From positions 248,001 through 312,000 of the forward strand of contig JAYQNH010000002.1 of the NCBI GenBank assembly GCA_038144195.1: a stretch of 64,000 nt of DNA, written 5' to 3'. Shown here one piece after another: positions 61,259 through 64,000 of the stretch (positions are counted from its first letter, which is position 1; each line of letters opens with the position of its first letter). Source of the DNA: VMDJ01 sp038144195. GTDB lineage: Bacteria > Pseudomonadota > Gammaproteobacteria > Chromatiales > Chromatiaceae. Below the pieces are notes generated by a model. That model worked only from the letters and a program-made list of their open reading frames with translations. It did no database searches and was not told the origin of the DNA. Position numbers and translations under genes: made by a program.

Positions 61259-61459
61259 GACATTTTCTTATTTTTTTCACAACTACGGTAAATCGCTCGA
61301 TCGCGAAGCTTGCTGCGAAGGCGCGGATTTCGAAAGAGAAATCACCAATGGGCTTTTTCATCATATGTAATCACGCAAAAACAAGCGCGGCGGGTTACCT
61401 TTCATTTAGTTTAGCAAAAGACAATTCCATGTCTATCCCAAGGAGAATAAAAAAGCATC

Positions 61460-62238
61460 ATGAAAAATAAACAAAAAGATGCTGTCGAACGTCTCATTGA
61501 ATATCGCCGGCCCCATTGATCTTGTACAAGGGGGTAAAGCCTTCATTCTGCGCCACCCAACTTTACTAATGAAGAAAACGGTCTGAAGACGTATTGGGGC
61601 ATCGGCTCACTGCTGATTAATTTTTCAGATCTAACCAACTTCCTTTACACTTTTGCCAAAGACTATGAATTTCAGTGGCATATTTTCAATTCGAATAGTG
61701 GGCAAACCGAAAGTATCTTCTTAGAAGGTGATACTGAGAAATATAATTTTGAAAAAGTTAAACTTCAGAAACTTGGTACATCGGTTTAGAGAAAACAAAC
61801 ATCATCGTCAACCAACATCACGATCGACGCTACTATTCATGCGCTATTGATTGCCTCAATTATCACAAAAACAATCGCTTTACGGTGCGTCGCTTACTCA
61901 AATCGTTTTCGACAACTCGTTGCACAAGCGAAACGTCAACACATTGCTGATTTATATCGACCTCAATAATTTCAAAGAGATCAACGATATCCTGGGTCAC
62001 ACCGTAGGCGACAAAGTACTGAAAGAGGTGGATTGCAATCACACGTAAGGCATCCGACACCATTGCGCGTATTGGTGGCGATGAATTTATTTGTTATGAA
62101 GTGACTGACTCACGCCCACCCCCATCAGATATCATCGAAAAACTTGGCGAGATTCAAAGAGCCATGAGAAATCTAAATGATTCGGTTGCTCGGCGCATTA
62201 CCCCAGCTGCGACACGGTTGTTCGACAAACAACCATAA
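61460..62238 (+). pseudogene. decayed CHASE-GGDEF diguanylate cyclase remnant
   Basis: A ribosome site AAGGAG lies before ATG 61460 (MKNKQKDAVERLIE). Across four frames the region reads ENIAGPIDLVQGGKAFILRHP, then FTNEENGLKTYWGIGSLLINF, then LYGASLTQIVFDNSLHKRN, LLIYIDLNNFKEINDILGHTVGDKVL and ARIGGDEFICYEV. The first two segments fit a CHASE sensor domain and the last a GGDEF domain of a cyclic-di-GMP synthase. The N-terminal membrane helix, the first part of CHASE and most of the GGDEF after GGDEF are missing. At least four frame breaks plus missing ends suggest real decay. The tail ends TRLFDKQP and a TAA at 62238. Confidence 0.6.
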
Positions 62239-62280
62239 AGAAAAGCAGCCCAGCCAGATCAATCGGACAACATTGGTCAT

Positions 62281-62310
62281 AAAAAAGCCTGATCAGTAAT
62301 CGGGCTTTTT
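62281..62310 (-). terminator. rho-independent terminator of the W/G/N-rich gene
   Basis: On the minus strand AAAAAGCCCG and CAGGCTTTTTT pair around the stop codon TGA (62293-62295), followed by a T-run. Confidence 0.65.
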
Positions 62311-62714
62311 ATCATTTTTGCCAGGTGCAGGAATTAAGGATGCCATTATTCCACCCCAGTTCATTGAATTCATTGCCCCAGGACCCCAACCACTTCCGGT
62401 ACGCGGGCTCCAGCCATTACCCCAAGAAAAAGTCGAACGATCAAACTTCATGGTTTGACGATCGATAAAATTAAATGCCAATGGAGCGGCAGCTTGTGGT
62501 GCAGGTGCTTGTTGTGAGCCCCACTGCATCGACGGCGTTGAGCAATCGGTTGAGCATTACCCCAGCTACGGTTGTTACCCCAACCAAATGAAGGACCAAT
62601 GTTCCAGCAATTAATGCCATTGCCCCAGTTATTCGGGCCTTTGGTCTCATACCAAAATTAAATCATAGCAGGTGCTGCAATAAGCGCCATGCTGGCCATC
62701 AATAATTTAAGCAT
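62293..62714 (-). CDS. small exported Trp/Gly/Asn-rich protein, sulfur-globule-like (frameshifted)
   Basis: ATG 62714 opens a signal peptide MLKLLMASMALIAAPAM; the frame then meets a TAA (two bases missing would give MAFNFGMRPKGPNNWGNG). After a second break and a third near 62530 it reads MQWGSQQAPAPQAAAPLAF, FDRSTFSWGNGW and GSGWGPGAMNSMNWGG. The repeated W-G-N blocks (NNWGNG, FGWGNNRSWGN, WGPG) are like sulfur-globule family proteins. The joined length is about 140 residues. Secreted, low complexity, and probably structural. It could be an unrelated W-rich protein. Confidence 0.5.
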
Positions 62715-62731
62715 CTTATGCTTTTCTAAGA

Positions 62732-63523
62732 TCAGTGCAACTTACCCGGTGCAAATCCACGATTGTTCGCACGCTGACGCCAGTAAGACGCTTCTGTTGG
62801 ATTGGGCGCTAAACCACCCTCGCCCGACTCGAGCATTTCAGCCAATGCTAACTGAGCATCAACCTTGCCCTTTTCTGCTGCCAAGCGATACCACTTGGCC
62901 GCTTCTGCGGTGTTTTTCTCAACACCTTTGCCATTACGATAAAGACGACCTAAAGCACGTTGTGCAAATGACATGTCATGTTTAGCGGCTTGCAGATACC
63001 ACTCCAGCGCAATCGCGTTATCCACGGGGATACCGCCAATACCTAATTCATAGACCTGACCTAAACGTGCCTTGGCGCGCTTACAGTTATTACCTGCAGC
63101 ACGTTCTAGCCAGTTCAAGCCTTCAACAACATCTTGTTCGACACCTTCGCCTTTGAGCATCAGATTACCGACATAGTATTGCGAGACCTTGTGCTCACGC
63201 TCAGCAGCCAAGATATACCAAGAGAAGGCTTCACCCGGATCTTCGATCAAGCCAAAACGACCTTTAAGATGATTGGTACCCATACGATGCTGCGCTTCAG
63301 TAAAACCACCTCGCGCAGAACGCTCGTACCACATGATCGCCAAGTCATCACTTTGTGGAACACCACGACCATCGGCGTACATCCGCGCCAACACAAATTG
63401 CGCTTGCGGATCACCGAGGTCGGCATACTTGGTGACGATATCTTCGGCTTTAGGTATCTCGCGCTCGTTTGCCATGCTAAGCGATGACATCGCTAAGGCA
63501 CATAAGATCATCAAAAATCGCAT
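62732..63523 (-). CDS. exported Sel1-repeat protein
   Basis: An intact protein of 263 residues. The signal peptide ends MSSLSMA. At least five Sel1 repeats follow, seen in LGDPQAQFVLARMYADGRGVPQ, GGFTEAQHRMGTNHLKGRFG, VSQYYVGNLMLKGEGV, KRAKARLGQVYELGIGG and MSFAQRALGRLYRNGKGV. Each has the A-x-x-x-LG-x-x-Y/L pattern. Sel1 proteins bridge others; some take part in exopolysaccharide or cell-surface assembly. It lies between the W-rich protein gene and an ACP gene, all on the same strand. Confidence 0.9.
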   Translation of the reverse strand: MRFLMILCALAMSSLSMANEREIPKAEDIVTKYADLGDPQAQFVLARMYADGRGVPQSDDLAIMWYERSARGGFTEAQHRMGTNHLKGRFGLIEDPGEAFSWYILAAEREHKVSQYYVGNLMLKGEGVEQDVVEGLNWLERAAGNNCKRAKARLGQVYELGIGGIPVDNAIALEWYLQAAKHDMSFAQRALGRLYRNGKGVEKNTAEAAKWYRLAAEKGKVDAQLALAEMLESGEGGLAPNPTEASYWRQRANNRGFAPGKLH

Positions 63524-63541
63524 CTGCTCCCCCTCAGCGTT

Positions 63542-63793
63542 TTAAGCCTGATAGGTCTCAATAAAATGAGCCAACGACCCCACGCTTTCGAACATCTCTG
63601 TTGTTATTTCATCATCGGCGATTGTTTTACCCACAATCGCTTCAAGACCGGCAATCACATTCACCACCGCCATCGAGTCAAACTCAGGCATGACACCCAT
63701 GATTAAACTGTCTGCGGTTAGCGCTGAGGCAGCATCACCCAGATTAAGGCGCTCTTGCAGCAGCGTTTTTACAACTTCTACGGTGTTGGACAT
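63542..63793 (-). CDS. acyl carrier protein, exosortase-locus type
   Basis: The protein has 83 residues from ATG 63793 (an upstream start in the same frame is less likely). The phosphopantetheine Ser is S40 in EFDSMAVVNVI. The string GVMPEFDSMAVVNVIAGLE, and DDEITTEMFESVGSLAHFIE, resemble the ACP found next to exosortase/PEP-CTERM loci more than the FabF/FabH ACP. It is 18 bases upstream of the Sel1 gene. Such an ACP would carry a special acyl group for surface modification; that is inference from family resemblance. Confidence 0.8.
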   Translation of the reverse strand: MSNTVEVVKTLLQERLNLGDAASALTADSLIMGVMPEFDSMAVVNVIAGLEAIVGKTIADDEITTEMFESVGSLAHFIETYQA

Positions 63794-63856
63794 ACCACGA
63801 TCCAAAAAAACTTCTCATAAGTATTGTACCGCTGCGAGCAAGTGCAATACAGCCGC

Positions 63857-64000
63857 CTAGCAAATGGCCTTTATCGCCTCATACCAGGCGTTTTCACCTT
63901 GTGGCAGCGAGCCTTTGATCCATCTTTGGATATCCTCAGGACGATCTACATCCCAGGTTGTAGTCAGCTCGGCATAACGCCAGTTGAGTGTTTGCATAGC
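63857..64000 (-). CDS. C-terminal part of a GT-A-like nucleotidyl/glycosyltransferase, runs off the window edge
   Basis: The reverse strand has an open frame from the window edge to a TAG at 63857. It ends LTTTWDVDRPEDIQRWIKGSLP, where WDVDRPEDI.RW is typical of the end of DUF2064/TIGR04282 and related GT-A-fold transferases. About 47 residues are visible, so the family is only a suggestion. It lies 64 bases upstream of the ACP gene on the same strand. Confidence 0.5.
   Translation of the reverse strand, partial: AMQTLNWRYAELTTTWDVDRPEDIQRWIKGSLPQGENAWYEAIKAIC

Overview
The window is chromosomal DNA of a gammaproteobacterium. The evidence is the set and order of housekeeping genes: lpxH, tsaB, yoaA, mrcB, parC/parE, xseB-ispA, glyA-nrdR-ribD-ribE, ribBA-ribH-nusB-thiL-pgpA, slyX-purL, dapA-bamC, ispG, msrPQ, serC-serA, and an acs/acetate-symporter cluster. 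Several accessory genes suggest, without proving it, a sulfur-oxidising relative: a dihaem cytochrome c fused to DUF302, two further exported DUF302 proteins, and two small secreted Gly/Asn/Trp-rich proteins that resemble sulfur-globule proteins. No insertion sequence, phage, CRISPR array or plasmid feature was seen.

Layout. 1-6.3 kb: transporter end, lpxH, a DUF455 ferritin-like protein, and an apparent three-gene unit of an ion-channel stator-like pair plus a CobW GTPase, then tsaB. 6.4-14.2 kb: a lone MinC N-terminal domain, yoaA, a TPR lipoprotein, mrcB and parC. 14.3-18.6 kb: a redox block (two DUF302 genes, one carrying cytochrome domains, and an exported amidohydrolase) lying between parC and parE. 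18.7-24.9 kb: CNP1-like gene, xseB, ispA, folE2, then pgpA/thiL/nusB/ribH/ribBA. 24.9-29.8 kb: a TRAP transporter, a class II aldolase and a DUF2189 membrane protein, which split the usual riboflavin cluster. 29.8-33.3 kb: ribE, ribD, nrdR, glyA. 33.4-33.7 kb: three tRNAs. 33.9-50 kb: folD, ettA, nhaA, msrPQ, purL, an MBL hydrolase, bamC, dapA, GlcG-like, ispG, DUF302. 50-61.2 kb: an exporter, then the acetate-use region (DUF4212 subunit, solute symporter, serC, serA, CBS/DUF294 protein, DnaQ-like exonuclease, acs). 61.4-64 kb: a decayed CHASE-GGDEF gene, a secreted W/G/N-rich protein, a Sel1 protein, a specialised acyl carrier protein and the end of a sugar/nucleotide-transferase-like gene.

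The dominant anomaly is that about 34 of some 63 protein genes are broken by one- or two-base insertions or deletions, often in short homopolymers. The broken genes include essential ones (parC, parE, nusB, ispG, glyA, ispA). Family knowledge lets each frame be rejoined, so these are most simply read as sequencing/assembly errors. Coordinates for such genes are given for the rejoined gene. The CHASE-GGDEF gene is the one that looks truly decayed.

The most interesting possibly undescribed item is the stator-like pair at 2711-4658. Its first protein is MotA/TolQ/ExbB-like. Its second has one membrane helix with the usual acidic residue, then a long coiled coil and an ExbD-like C-terminus in place of a peptidoglycan-binding domain. 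The dihaem-cytochrome-DUF302 operon is second.
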